Source of the DNA: Rikenellaceae bacterium
GTDB lineage: Bacteria; Bacteroidota; Bacteroidia; Bacteroidales; Rikenellaceae
Length of the DNA stretch: 21,076 nt
Reading direction: 5' to 3'
Assembly (NCBI GenBank): GCA_020859745.1
Contig: JAJBVQ010000081.1
Span: forward strand, 1 to 21,076
Shown: positions 1 through 7,419 of the stretch, piece by piece
Layout: the number at the start of each line of letters is the position of its first letter
Position numbering within the stretch: the stretch's first letter is position 1
Translations under genes and position numbers: made by a program
Notes under the pieces: generated by a model
What the model was told of the DNA's origin: nothing
Databases searched by the model: none
The model's input: only the letters and a program-made list of their open reading frames with translations

Positions 1-2
1 TC

Positions 3-1064
3 GCGCTGGTGCGCTACGCGGGGTTCGCGTCGGTGGATAAGTCGCTGGTGGCGGGGCGTTTGCATGTCAATCTGGGGTTGCGGATGGACGGAAGCAGCTA
101 TTCGGAGCGGATGGCGAATCCGCTGCGGCAGTTCTCGCCGCGGCTGGGGTTGAGCTACCGTTTCGCGCCGCGGTGGACGGCGTCGGCGAGCGTGGGGCGG
201 TACTACCAGGAGCCGGCTTACACGTCGATGGGTTTCCGGGACAACGGGGGCGCGCTGGTCAACCGCGACCGGCTGCGCTATATCCGCAGCGACCAGGCGA
301 CGGCGGGGCTGGCGTTCGAGCCGTCGCCGCGCTCGAAGATCTCGCTGGAGGGGTTCTACAAGCACTATTCCCGCTACCCGATGTCGCTGATCGACAGCAC
401 GTCGATCGGTTCGAAGGGTTACGATGTCTTCGCGGTGGGGGCGGAGCCGGTGAGTTCGAACGGCACGGGGCGGGCATACGGGCTGGAGGTGGAGTACCGC
501 AACGACGATCTGTGGGGTTTTATGTTCACGGGGGCGTATACGTATTATTATTCGGAGTTCCGGCGCTGGGAGGCGGGAACGCCGAAGCCGGGCGGGGAGT
601 GGACGCCGTCGAACTGGGATTACCGGCACCTGGTGTCGCTGGTGCTGATGCGGAGTTTGCCGAGGGGCTGGGACGTGGGAGTGCGGTGGCGGTTCGCGGG
701 TGGGGCGCCCTACACGCCGTACGATGTGGATCTGTCGTCGCGCGTCGATTCGTGGGAGGCGACGCACAGGCCGGTGCTGGACTATTCACTGGTGAACAGC
801 GAACGGCTGCCGGCGTTCCACCAGCTGGACCTGCGGGTGGACAAGACGTGGTTTTTCCGCCGCTGGACGCTGGGGCTGTACCTGGATATTCAGAATCTGT
901 ACAATTACAAGGCCTACGGGCAGCCGGGACTGATGCCGGAGCGGGATGCGACGGGGCAGTATGTGCCGGACCCGGCGCGGCCGGGCTATTACCGGATGGT
1001 GACCTATCCGAACGAGATCGGGGGGACGATCATCCCGACGTTCGGGGTCATCGTTTCGATCTGA
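3..1064 (+). CDS. TonB-dependent outer-membrane receptor, C-terminal part (5' truncated)
   Basis: The frame is open from the left edge, so the start lies outside the window and only about 350 C-terminal residues are seen. They form an alternating polar/aromatic beta-barrel pattern typical of TonB-dependent receptors, with strand segments such as NLGLRMDGSSY, SPRLGLSYRF, GLEVEYRND and LDIQNLYNYKAYG, the last being the usual 'N-x-x-(N/D)' stretch near the C-terminal end of the barrel. The final residues (TFGVIVSI) fit a last beta strand. Such receptors import large ligands across the outer membrane using TonB/ExbBD energy; the plug domain and any carboxypeptidase-like N-terminal domain are missing, so the ligand cannot be guessed. 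Codons here strongly favour G at the third position, unlike the C-favouring ASST and dehydratase genes further right. It is followed by a long AT-rich gap and is probably not cotranscribed with the polysaccharide genes. Confidence 0.88.
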   Translation, partial: ALVRYAGFASVDKSLVAGRLHVNLGLRMDGSSYSERMANPLRQFSPRLGLSYRFAPRWTASASVGRYYQEPAYTSMGFRDNGGALVNRDRLRYIRSDQATAGLAFEPSPRSKISLEGFYKHYSRYPMSLIDSTSIGSKGYDVFAVGAEPVSSNGTGRAYGLEVEYRNDDLWGFMFTGAYTYYYSEFRRWEAGTPKPGGEWTPSNWDYRHLVSLVLMRSLPRGWDVGVRWRFAGGAPYTPYDVDLSSRVDSWEATHRPVLDYSLVNSERLPAFHQLDLRVDKTWFFRRWTLGLYLDIQNLYNYKAYGQPGLMPERDATGQYVPDPARPGYYRMVTYPNEIGGTIIPTFGVIVSI

Positions 1065-1187
1065 CGGCTTTATCGTTTTTGGGCGGGTTCGGGTCGCTGT
1101 TCCGGCAGTTTTGCGGGCGAGGCTTCATCGGATTGTTATTTATCTTATGTTAAATTATAAGCTGTGAATCTATTTATATTGTTCTGA

Positions 1188-1205
1188 TAACCGTTCGATT
1201 AAACG
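1188..1205. repeat. Dyad-symmetric element, copy 1 (consensus TAAYCGWWCGATTAAACG)
   Basis: This is the first of two near-identical 18-bp elements in the AT-rich gap before the MBOAT gene. The inner 14 bp (1188-1201) form an almost perfect palindrome, TAACCG-TT-CGATTA. Copy 2 at 1307-1324 differs at three of 18 positions in direct orientation. Because of the palindrome, the 14-bp core also matches copy 2 in inverted orientation with one mismatch. The pattern fits a pair of operators for a dimeric regulator, or paired recombinase sites; the sequence alone does not decide. Confidence 0.55.
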
Positions 1206-1306
1206 ACTGTACCCGAATTAATTCCAACCGGAGGATTTCTTTAATGTAAAGATGTAGTTATAGATCATTTAGCGCATTACATAATTTAGATATATATTCG
1301 CACTAA

Positions 1307-1324
1307 TAATCGAACGATTAAACG
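1307..1324. repeat. Dyad-symmetric element, copy 2, just upstream of the MBOAT start
   Basis: The core TAATCG-AA-CGATTA (1307-1320) is a palindrome except for its two central bases, and the element continues as AACG in the same way as copy 1. The end of the element lies 8 bases before the MBOAT ATG, where a bound protein would block transcription or translation initiation. Equivalent positions of the two copies are 119 bp apart. The intervening DNA is AT-rich and has no visible gene. Confidence 0.55.
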
Positions 1325-1332
1325 GACGCCGG

Positions 1333-2763
1333 ATGTTATTCAACTCTTTCGAATTCGCTGTATTCCTGCCGATTGTATTTTTCCTGTACTGGTTCGCCGT
1401 GGGCCGGAACCTCCGGCTCCAGAATCTCTTTATCGTCGGGGTCAGCTATCTTTTCTACGGCTGGTGGGACTGGCGGTTCCTGCTGCTGATCGCGTTCACC
1501 ACGCTGTGCAGCTACCTGAGCGGCACGCTGATCGAAAAATACCGGGACAAACGGCATGCGAAAGCCGTTGCGGCAGCCAATATCGTGCTGAACCTGCTGA
1601 TCCTGTGCCTGTTCAAGTATTTCAACTTCTTTTCCGAGAACCTGGCCAGGCTTTTCCATCTCTTCGGCGCCGAACTGGACTGGGTGACGCTGGATTTCCT
1701 GCTGCCGGTCGGCATCTCGTTCTACACGTTCCAGGCGCTCTCCTATACCATCGACGTCTACAAGCGAAAGATCGAGCCGACGCACGATCCGGTCAGCTTT
1801 TTCGCCTTCGTGAGCTTCTTCCCGCAGCTGGTGGCGGGGCCTATCGAGCGGGCCACCCAGCTGCTGCCCCAGTTCCATGTCAGGCGGCACTTCGACTATG
1901 CCAAGGCGGTGGACGGTATGCGGCAGATCCTGTGGGGCCTGTTCAAAAAGATGGTCGTGGCCGACAACTGCGCCGCGATCGTCAACCAGATATTCGACAA
2001 TTACCAGGACCAGAGCGGGAGCACGCTGGTGCTGGGGGCGGTACTGTTCACGTTCCAGATCTACGGCGACTTCTCGGGCTATTCGGACATTGCCATCGGT
2101 ACGGCGCGGTTGTTCGGCATCGACCTGATGCGCAACTTCAACTATCCGTACTTTTCGCGGGATATTGCGGAATTCTGGCGGCGGTGGCACATCTCGCTGA
2201 CCACCTGGTTCCGGGACTATATCTATATTCCGCTGGGCGGCTCGCGGGGAACCAAATGGCAATCGTTCCGCAACACGATGGTCATCTTCCTGGTGAGCGG
2301 GCTGTGGCACGGGGCCAACTGGACGTTTATCGTCTGGGGGGCGTACCATGCCCTGCTTTTCCTGCCGCTGTTGTTGCTGGGCAAGAACCGCAAGTATAAA
2401 AACGTGGTGGCCGAAAACAGCGTCCTGCCGTCGCTGCGGGAGCTGGGCCAGATGCTGGCGACGTTTGCCCTGGCGGTGGTCGGCTGGATCGTCTTCCGGG
2501 CCGAGAGCATCGGTCAGGCTTTCGATTACATGGCGCACGTCTGCAACCGGTCGTTGTTCTCAATGCCGGTCGGGAGCGGGAAAAAGGCGCTGCTGTTCTC
2601 GGCCGTGCTGATGGCGGTGGAGTGGGTCGGCCGGCGGAACCAGTTTGCGCTCCAGCATATGCCGCGGCAAGCATGGCTCAGGTATGCCGTATATTACCTT
2701 GTGGCCGCGGCCATCCTGTTTTGCAGCGGCAACGGTGCCACGTTCATCTATTTCCAGTTCTGA
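1333..2763 (+). CDS. MBOAT-family membrane O-acyltransferase (AlgI-like)
   Basis: This is a 476-residue polytopic membrane protein of the membrane-bound O-acyltransferase family, close in length to AlgI. AlgI-type proteins pass acetyl groups from the cytoplasm across the inner membrane for O-acetylation of exported polysaccharides. The start is typical (MLFNSFEFAVFLPIVFFLYW). The conserved core is present: GISFYTFQALSYTIDVY, FFPQLVAGPIERA, then FWRRWHISLTTWFRDYIYIP with His286, and FLVSGLWHGANWTF with the invariant catalytic His326. The C-terminal end is hydrophobic. There is no Shine-Dalgarno sequence, and a palindromic element ends 8 bases upstream of the ATG. The gene is followed after 9 bases by an SGNH-like membrane-anchored protein, the usual partner that places the acyl group on the glycan (as AlgJ/AlgX, or DltD with DltB). 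The acyl group is probably acetyl, by inference from the family. Confidence 0.93.
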   Translation: MLFNSFEFAVFLPIVFFLYWFAVGRNLRLQNLFIVGVSYLFYGWWDWRFLLLIAFTTLCSYLSGTLIEKYRDKRHAKAVAAANIVLNLLILCLFKYFNFFSENLARLFHLFGAELDWVTLDFLLPVGISFYTFQALSYTIDVYKRKIEPTHDPVSFFAFVSFFPQLVAGPIERATQLLPQFHVRRHFDYAKAVDGMRQILWGLFKKMVVADNCAAIVNQIFDNYQDQSGSTLVLGAVLFTFQIYGDFSGYSDIAIGTARLFGIDLMRNFNYPYFSRDIAEFWRRWHISLTTWFRDYIYIPLGGSRGTKWQSFRNTMVIFLVSGLWHGANWTFIVWGAYHALLFLPLLLLGKNRKYKNVVAENSVLPSLRELGQMLATFALAVVGWIVFRAESIGQAFDYMAHVCNRSLFSMPVGSGKKALLFSAVLMAVEWVGRRNQFALQHMPRQAWLRYAVYYLVAAAILFCSGNGATFIYFQF

Positions 2764-2772
2764 TCACCTGCT

Positions 2773-3819
2773 ATGAGACGATTCTTATTTAAAACGATCC
2801 TGGTCGGTCTGCCTGTCCTGCTGTCCTGCGGATTGATTCTTTACATCCTCACAGTAAGCCGGGAGTCGGCCGGCATTGAGCAGGCTATCGGGATACAGGA
2901 GCAAAACGAAGGGGCATTGTATAGCTGCGTGGTAAAATACCGGGATAACGCGTATAAGTTTATCCGGACAAAAAACCTGCACCCCGAGGTATTGGTACTC
3001 GGGACCTCCCGGACGATGCAGATCGGTTCACGGTTTTTCAGCGATTCGCTGACGTTTTATAACGCCGGCGGCGCTGTGAGTACGCTGAGCCAGTTTGTTC
3101 CTTTTCTGGAGAAGATAGGATATGAACCCCGATTACTGATCGTCGGTCTCGATCAATACTTCTTCAACGATGCCTGGAGCGACATAAACACACCTGTGCC
3201 GGATTATTCCGATACTCAGGATAAGCTGTTCGATCTGATGTTCTCATCATCCTGGTTGATCTGCAAGAATCTCCTTACGGGCGACATTCCGGTCTTATTG
3301 CCGGAGTCGCCGCATGTGGGGTTAAATGCAATTCTCAAGCACGAGGGGTATCGCCGGGACGGGGTGTATCGGTACGGATCTTGGGAAACTATGCCGGAAA
3401 AGCAGCCCGATTACCTGTTCCGGAACACGTTGGGACGCATTCGTCAGGGCAATGCCCGTTTTGAATACGGGTCCCGTGTCAGCGGGAAATCAAAAGCCGA
3501 GCTGAGGCGGCTGATCGAGTATTGCAGGTCGCACGGCATCTATTTAGTGGCGTTTATACCCCCTTTCGCTCCTACGGTGTGGGCGGAAATGGAGGCCACG
3601 GGGAAATACGGTTACATGGAGTCCCTGTTCTCCGAAATAGCCCCGTTCTTTGCCGCGCCGAACAACGCCTTATTCGATTTCACCTGCGGTACGGTCGGCG
3701 GCAGTGTCGATTCGGAATACGTGGACGGATTCCATGGCGGTCCGGCCGTCTACGAACGGATTATCCGGCAGATAGCGCTGTCGGACAGTCTGGTCAGCGG
3801 AATCACGGCGGCAAAATAG
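2773..3819 (+). CDS. Membrane-anchored SGNH-like protein, predicted partner of the MBOAT acyltransferase
   Basis: This 348-residue protein has one N-terminal hydrophobic segment (about residues 5-28, TILVGLPVLLSCGLILYIL), so it should be an inner-membrane anchor with a periplasmic domain. The domain carries SGNH/GDSL-like blocks: VLVLGTSR (residues 73-80) with candidate nucleophile Ser79, FYNAGGAVSTLSQ (95-107) with block II/III-like Asn and Gly, and a C-terminal VDGFHGG in which Asp318 and His321 are spaced as a catalytic DxxH. These features and its position 9 bases after the MBOAT gene suggest that it transfers acyl groups to the polysaccharide, as AlgJ/AlgX do for alginate. I see this by pattern only; overall similarity to a named family is not obvious, and a hypothetical-protein label would be reasonable. 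Its product could also be an esterase. Confidence 0.75.
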   Translation: MRRFLFKTILVGLPVLLSCGLILYILTVSRESAGIEQAIGIQEQNEGALYSCVVKYRDNAYKFIRTKNLHPEVLVLGTSRTMQIGSRFFSDSLTFYNAGGAVSTLSQFVPFLEKIGYEPRLLIVGLDQYFFNDAWSDINTPVPDYSDTQDKLFDLMFSSSWLICKNLLTGDIPVLLPESPHVGLNAILKHEGYRRDGVYRYGSWETMPEKQPDYLFRNTLGRIRQGNARFEYGSRVSGKSKAELRRLIEYCRSHGIYLVAFIPPFAPTVWAEMEATGKYGYMESLFSEIAPFFAAPNNALFDFTCGTVGGSVDSEYVDGFHGGPAVYERIIRQIALSDSLVSGITAAK

Positions 3820-3954
3820 ATTCATGCCGGCCAAACGGCATTCCGGAATAAGTATCTCGATTAGCTCGTTATTACGAAACCTGGCTAAGCCGGAACAGAG
3901 CTTTGGGATTTCTGCTCCGCGACCTGTGTAAAAAGGAGATAACGAAATTTTCAA

Positions 3955-3962
3955 TACCTTTG
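3955..3962 (+). promoter_or_regulatory. Bacteroidota-type -7 promoter element TACCTTTG before the sulfotransferase gene
   Basis: TACCTTTG matches the TAnnTTTG -7 consensus of Bacteroidota sigma-ABfr promoters. It lies in the 191-bp gap between the SGNH gene and the sulfotransferase-like gene, about 50 bases before the ATG at 4011. I do not see a clear TTTG -33 box at the usual spacing. A small hairpin (CCCGG 3972-3976 pairing with CCGGG 3983-3987) would fall in the leader. Confidence 0.5.
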
Positions 3963-4010
3963 CGCAGAGGCCCCGGATCAACCCGGGCGACACGGTATTA
4001 GCCCGAGATT

Positions 4011-4655
4011 ATGAATATTCGCAGAAAAATCCTGTTCGTATGCTTTGCATTCATATGGTGTATGCATACAAGTTGCCAAAAGCAGGATGCCAGTGCCTCC
4101 CGGATTCATTTATCCCGAAGTTCATTGCTTTTTCCCTGCGACGGCGGTCGGCAAACGGTTGAAATATCCTCCGATGGCGAATGGGAGGCTTTCAGCACCG
4201 CTCCGGCCGGCATTACTTTGGATCCGAAGAGCGGGAAAGGCACTGTCTGTATGAACGTCACCGCAGACGGAAACATCGGCAACCGGCGTCCTAAAGAATA
4301 TATTATCTTCCGACTCAGGCATTCTCCGGTGTGCGATACCCTGATCGTATACCAGAACCAAACATCCGGGGAAACCATAACGGACGTAAAACAAGTTAAT
4401 ACCTTCGAGTCCGGAGATGTATTGTCGCTGCGGGAATCCGATATCCCTTATATCGAATCCATTATTCGAACCCCTTTTGCCAGCGAGCATCCGGAATGTG
4501 TCGACCGGATCGCCTCCTATTCTTTCACATTCCGACAGCAACCCGAAGAGATACAATACACGGTCGGCATTCCCGACGAAAACGGAAGAATCGCCGCCGT
4601 CAACCGGGGGGCGCCTGGTCTGCGGCCCAGGATGCTATTTCCGCGAACGGCATGA
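4011..4655 (+). CDS. Arylsulfotransferase-like lipoprotein, N-terminal fragment with BACON-like domain (frameshifted)
   Basis: This is the first half of a split gene. Residues 1-22 form a signal peptide ending in HTSC, so Cys22 is the likely lipidated residue, although the lipobox has His at -3 and is not ideal. Residues about 33-118 look like a BACON domain: a beta-rich segment with FPCDGGRQTVEISSDGEW, a GKGTVCMNVTADGN step and a final strand ending VYQNQT. From about residue 125 the protein enters the linker leading to the sulfotransferase part. At a run of six G (4606-4611) the frame changes: this frame continues for only about 15 residues of unrelated sequence and stops at 4655, while the coherent protein continues in the -1 frame. 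Restoring one G gives NRGGAWSAAQ and rejoins the two halves. It could be a true pseudogene, a phase-variable tract or a base-calling error. Confidence 0.75.
   Translation: MNIRRKILFVCFAFIWCMHTSCQKQDASASRIHLSRSSLLFPCDGGRQTVEISSDGEWEAFSTAPAGITLDPKSGKGTVCMNVTADGNIGNRRPKEYIIFRLRHSPVCDTLIVYQNQTSGETITDVKQVNTFESGDVLSLRESDIPYIESIIRTPFASEHPECVDRIASYSFTFRQQPEEIQYTVGIPDENGRIAAVNRGAPGLRPRMLFPRTA
4606..4611 (+). other. G6 tract at the frameshift point of the sulfotransferase gene
   Basis: The upstream frame reads ..AAC CGG GGG GCG.. and loses meaning after this tract. The downstream frame reads ..GGC GCC TGG TCT.. and gives the coherent sequence. One additional G would join them. Homopolymer runs of this kind are common places for replication slippage and for sequencing errors. 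The tract does not form a standard X-XXY-YYZ slippery heptamer in the upstream frame. Confidence 0.7.
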
Positions 4656-6115
4656 CATCCTTAACGTTAACGACCCGGTTCAGCCGGACGCAGGGCAAAA
4701 GCATTCCGCAGGAAGCCGTACAAGTAGCCCTGCTCAACCGCTCGGAATTTATAACGGATTATTCTGTACAAAAAGATCCGAACAATGTCAATCCGTTAAG
4801 CGCAGAGATACGCCTGGCGCATCCGGCTCCCGCAGCAGTCCGGGTAACGCTCAAGGGGCAGAACGACAACGACATCGTCAGAACCTATCCGGCGCAGGCA
4901 TCCCATACGATCCCCGTATTGGGACTTTACAACCGCTCCGACAATCAAATAGAGATCGAGCTGACCCATGCCAACGGGGCCCGTTTGCTGATGTCGGAAC
5001 AGATATACTGTAACCTGCCATATTATCAGGATATTACAATTCAGACTCGTTTCGCGGCCGGATTCCGCAACGCCCCGGATGAATTTTACCTGGCGGCCTC
5101 GAACGACATAAACATCGACATATGGCCCCGCCCGGCGATCGTCCCCTTCGACGCCAACAGCCCCGTCGGCTACGACCAGTGGGGCAAGGTACGCATGATC
5201 TACAACCGCCCGGGCGTCTATACGTTCATTCCCATCAGCTACCAAGGCCGCAAAGCCCTTGCCGCCATCCATAATACCGAGAAATTCGAAATTATGGACT
5301 ACACGGGAGAGATTCTGCTAACGCAAAATTTCCCGGACGGAAAGCCCCTCCATCATGAAGTGATCAACATTGATGATAATACCCTGGCATTCGGATTGGC
5401 CGGTGTTCCTGTTCCGGGCCGGTCTACCGACCAATACGGGCTTATCGAATACGACATCCCCAGCGGCACATTCAGCAACGAAATAGACCTGCGGCCATTG
5501 GTTACCCGCACGAGGCAATTGCTGAGCAATGACCCGGACGACATCATCCACACCAACGCGATCGCCTATTCGAAAGACGACAACTGCTTTATCGTATCCA
5601 TGCGCAACCAGGGAGTCGTCAAAATCAGCCGGGATACCCATCGGGTCATTTGGATGATGACTCCCCATCTTTTTATCGGAGACCTTGTACCCGAATGCCG
5701 GGATCGGCTGCTTACCCCCCTGAACTTTCCCAATGCGGCAGAAGAGTGGAATATCGGACAACATAGTTGTACGTTGCTGCCTACGGGGGATGTCATGATC
5801 TTCGACAACCATAACGAGCCTTACCAGGACGCCGACCCTTCGGCGAGGTATTCCAGAATAGTAAGTTTCAAAGTCGATGATGCCGGTCGAACGATCGAGA
5901 AAGTTTGGAATTTTCACACTCCCGACAAAAAATTCTCATCTTATATGGGATCGGCCTACCTGCAAAGCAACGGCAACGTCCTGGGCTGCTGGCCTGTACA
6001 GCAGTACACCTGTGAGTTCATTCCGGGGACCGATGCCATTCAGTGGGAGTCCTCCTTTTTACCCCGCAATACCCGGTGTGATATTTACCGGACTTACAAG
6101 ATACAGTTGGAGTAA
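4652..6115 (+). CDS. Arylsulfate sulfotransferase (ASST) domain, C-terminal fragment of the frameshifted gene
   Basis: This is the second half of the split gene, and it carries the whole sulfotransferase part. Family members move a sulfuryl group between phenolic acceptors in the periplasm through a sulfohistidine. The N-terminal beta domain of ASST proteins is visible (NPLSAEIRLAHPAPAAVRV, then SHTIPVLGLYNRSDNQIEIEL). The propeller domain keeps the expected active-site pattern: LHHEV (His codons 5351-5356), IIHTNAIAY (His 5549-5551), IVSMRNQG (Arg 5603-5605) and WNIGQHSCTLLPTGDVMIFDNHN, where His 5762-5764 aligns with the catalytic His of E. coli AssT. The coherent reading frame begins at about 4610. 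The first ATG is at 4652 and overlaps the stop of the upstream fragment as ATGA, so coupled re-initiation is possible, but the product would lack the signal peptide. No DsbL/DsbI-type partner is nearby. The substrate is unknown; sulfation of the glycan is speculation. Confidence 0.8.
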   Translation: MTSLTLTTRFSRTQGKSIPQEAVQVALLNRSEFITDYSVQKDPNNVNPLSAEIRLAHPAPAAVRVTLKGQNDNDIVRTYPAQASHTIPVLGLYNRSDNQIEIELTHANGARLLMSEQIYCNLPYYQDITIQTRFAAGFRNAPDEFYLAASNDINIDIWPRPAIVPFDANSPVGYDQWGKVRMIYNRPGVYTFIPISYQGRKALAAIHNTEKFEIMDYTGEILLTQNFPDGKPLHHEVINIDDNTLAFGLAGVPVPGRSTDQYGLIEYDIPSGTFSNEIDLRPLVTRTRQLLSNDPDDIIHTNAIAYSKDDNCFIVSMRNQGVVKISRDTHRVIWMMTPHLFIGDLVPECRDRLLTPLNFPNAAEEWNIGQHSCTLLPTGDVMIFDNHNEPYQDADPSARYSRIVSFKVDDAGRTIEKVWNFHTPDKKFSSYMGSAYLQSNGNVLGCWPVQQYTCEFIPGTDAIQWESSFLPRNTRCDIYRTYKIQLE

Positions 6116-6202
6116 CCGAAACGGATAAAAGCTCCTATGACTGAAATATCCATTACGGAGAGAGAAAAGCCTCTGTACCTGACCATGTAAAAAATAACAA
6201 TT

Positions 6203-7411
6203 ATGTTCCACCTTACCCAATTCATAAAAGACAAAGTTACCGGCCGCCAGGCCTCCATGTTCGCGGCCGACATCGAAGCCAACCGGGAACGCCTCACCGG
6301 TGAGATCGAAGGCAAAAGCGTGCTTGTGATCGGGGGCGCCGGGACCATCGGCTCCTCGTTTATACGGGCCATCCTGCCCTTTCGGCCCGCGTCGCTGACT
6401 GTCGTGGACATCAACGAGAACGGACTCACCGAACTCACCCGCGACCTGCGCTCCACCCCCGGCGGATACGTGCCGGCCGAATATGTGACCTACCCGATGA
6501 ACTTCAACGACCCCGTCTTCGACAAAATGTTCCGCAGCCGGGGCGGATTCGATATAGTCGCCAACTTCTCGGCCCACAAGCATGTGCGGTCGGAGAAAGA
6601 CGTCTACTCCGTCGAGGCGCTGCTCGAAAACAACGTGCTCCGCGCCCGGAAACTGCTGACCCTGCTCGAAGAGTTCCCCCCGCGGCACTACTTCTGCGTC
6701 TCGACCGACAAGGCCGCGAACCCGGTCAATATTATGGGCGGCAGCAAGAAGATCATGGAGGACATGATCATGGCCTACTCCCGTAAATTTCCCGTGACCA
6801 CCGCACGCTTTGCCAACGTCGCGTTCAGCAACGGCAGCCTGCCCGACGGATGGATGCAGCGCATCGCGCGGCGGCAGCCGCTCTCGGCGCCGAATGACGT
6901 GACCCGGTATTTCGTCTCGCCCGACGAGAGCGGGGAGATCTGCATGCTGGCCTGCATGCTGGGCCGCAGCGGCGAGATCTACTTCCCGAAACTCGGGAAG
7001 GAACAGGTCAAGACCTTCTCGGCCATTGCCACCGATTTGCTGACCGCTATGGGCTACCGGGCCGTCGAATGCAGTTCGGAACAAGAGGCCGTCGCTATGG
7101 CCGCGCGGCTCGGCGACGGCGACCGGGAATACCCGGTTTACTACTCCGGGAGCAACACCACCGGTGAGAAGCCCTACGAAGAGTTCTTCACCGACAGCGA
7201 AACCACGGACATGGCGCGACACAGCGCATTGGGCGTAGTGACCGGCGTGCAGCCGCGGCCGATGGGCGAGATCGACGCCCTGTTCGGGACCCTGACCGCC
7301 GCCTTCGCCAAACCCGGCACCACCAAGGCGGAGGTCGTGTCGATCATGAAAAGTTTCCTGAAAAACTTCGACCACGAGGAAAAAGGGCTCAACCTCGATT
7401 CCAAGATGTAA
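6203..7411 (+). CDS. Soluble FlaA1/CapD-type nucleotide-sugar 4,6-dehydratase/epimerase (Polysacc_synt_2 family)
   Basis: This 402-residue extended SDR enzyme acts on a UDP- or GDP-activated sugar. The NAD(P)-binding glycine motif is GGAGTIG (residues 44-50), and an acidic residue follows strand 2 (TVVDINENG). The family block NFSAHKHVRSEKD is present. The catalytic region STDKAANPVNIMGGSKK starts at Ser167 and has MxxxK (Met178, Lys182) in place of YxxxK, as in the WbpM/CapD branch of 4,6-dehydratases, where a Ser-Met-Lys triad is known. The membrane-spanning N-terminal region of FlaA1/WbpM is absent, and a C-terminal extension makes the protein longer than PseB. It is the best candidate in the window for a LegB-like 4,6-dehydratase, but it lies on the opposite strand from the legionaminate-like cassette and may instead serve another sugar of the repeat unit. 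Confidence 0.85.
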   Translation: MFHLTQFIKDKVTGRQASMFAADIEANRERLTGEIEGKSVLVIGGAGTIGSSFIRAILPFRPASLTVVDINENGLTELTRDLRSTPGGYVPAEYVTYPMNFNDPVFDKMFRSRGGFDIVANFSAHKHVRSEKDVYSVEALLENNVLRARKLLTLLEEFPPRHYFCVSTDKAANPVNIMGGSKKIMEDMIMAYSRKFPVTTARFANVAFSNGSLPDGWMQRIARRQPLSAPNDVTRYFVSPDESGEICMLACMLGRSGEIYFPKLGKEQVKTFSAIATDLLTAMGYRAVECSSEQEAVAMAARLGDGDREYPVYYSGSNTTGEKPYEEFFTDSETTDMARHSALGVVTGVQPRPMGEIDALFGTLTAAFAKPGTTKAEVVSIMKSFLKNFDHEEKGLNLDSKM

Positions 7412-7419
7412 CCCGGATT

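Noticed and set aside
173..1153. Long open frame overlapping the TonB receptor
   Set aside because: It is rich in Gly and Ala with no domain pattern, a typical shadow of a G-rich gene; the beta-barrel frame is the real one.
1228..1245. GGAGG-like ribosome-binding site with an ATG in the gap before the MBOAT gene
   Set aside because: The ATG that follows is immediately succeeded by a TAA stop, so no protein would be made, and Bacteroidota rarely depend on such sites.
1336..2538. 400-codon antisense frame across the MBOAT gene
   Set aside because: The antisense translation is highly charged with no motif, while the sense strand has the full MBOAT signature.
3824..3841. Hairpin ATGCCG/CGGCAT after the SGNH gene as a terminator
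   Set aside because: The stem is only 6 bp and is not followed by a T run.
4600..4660. Programmed ribosomal frameshifting in the sulfotransferase gene
   Set aside because: The tract is not a standard slippery heptamer in the upstream frame and I see no clear downstream pseudoknot; slippage, mutation or sequencing error is simpler.
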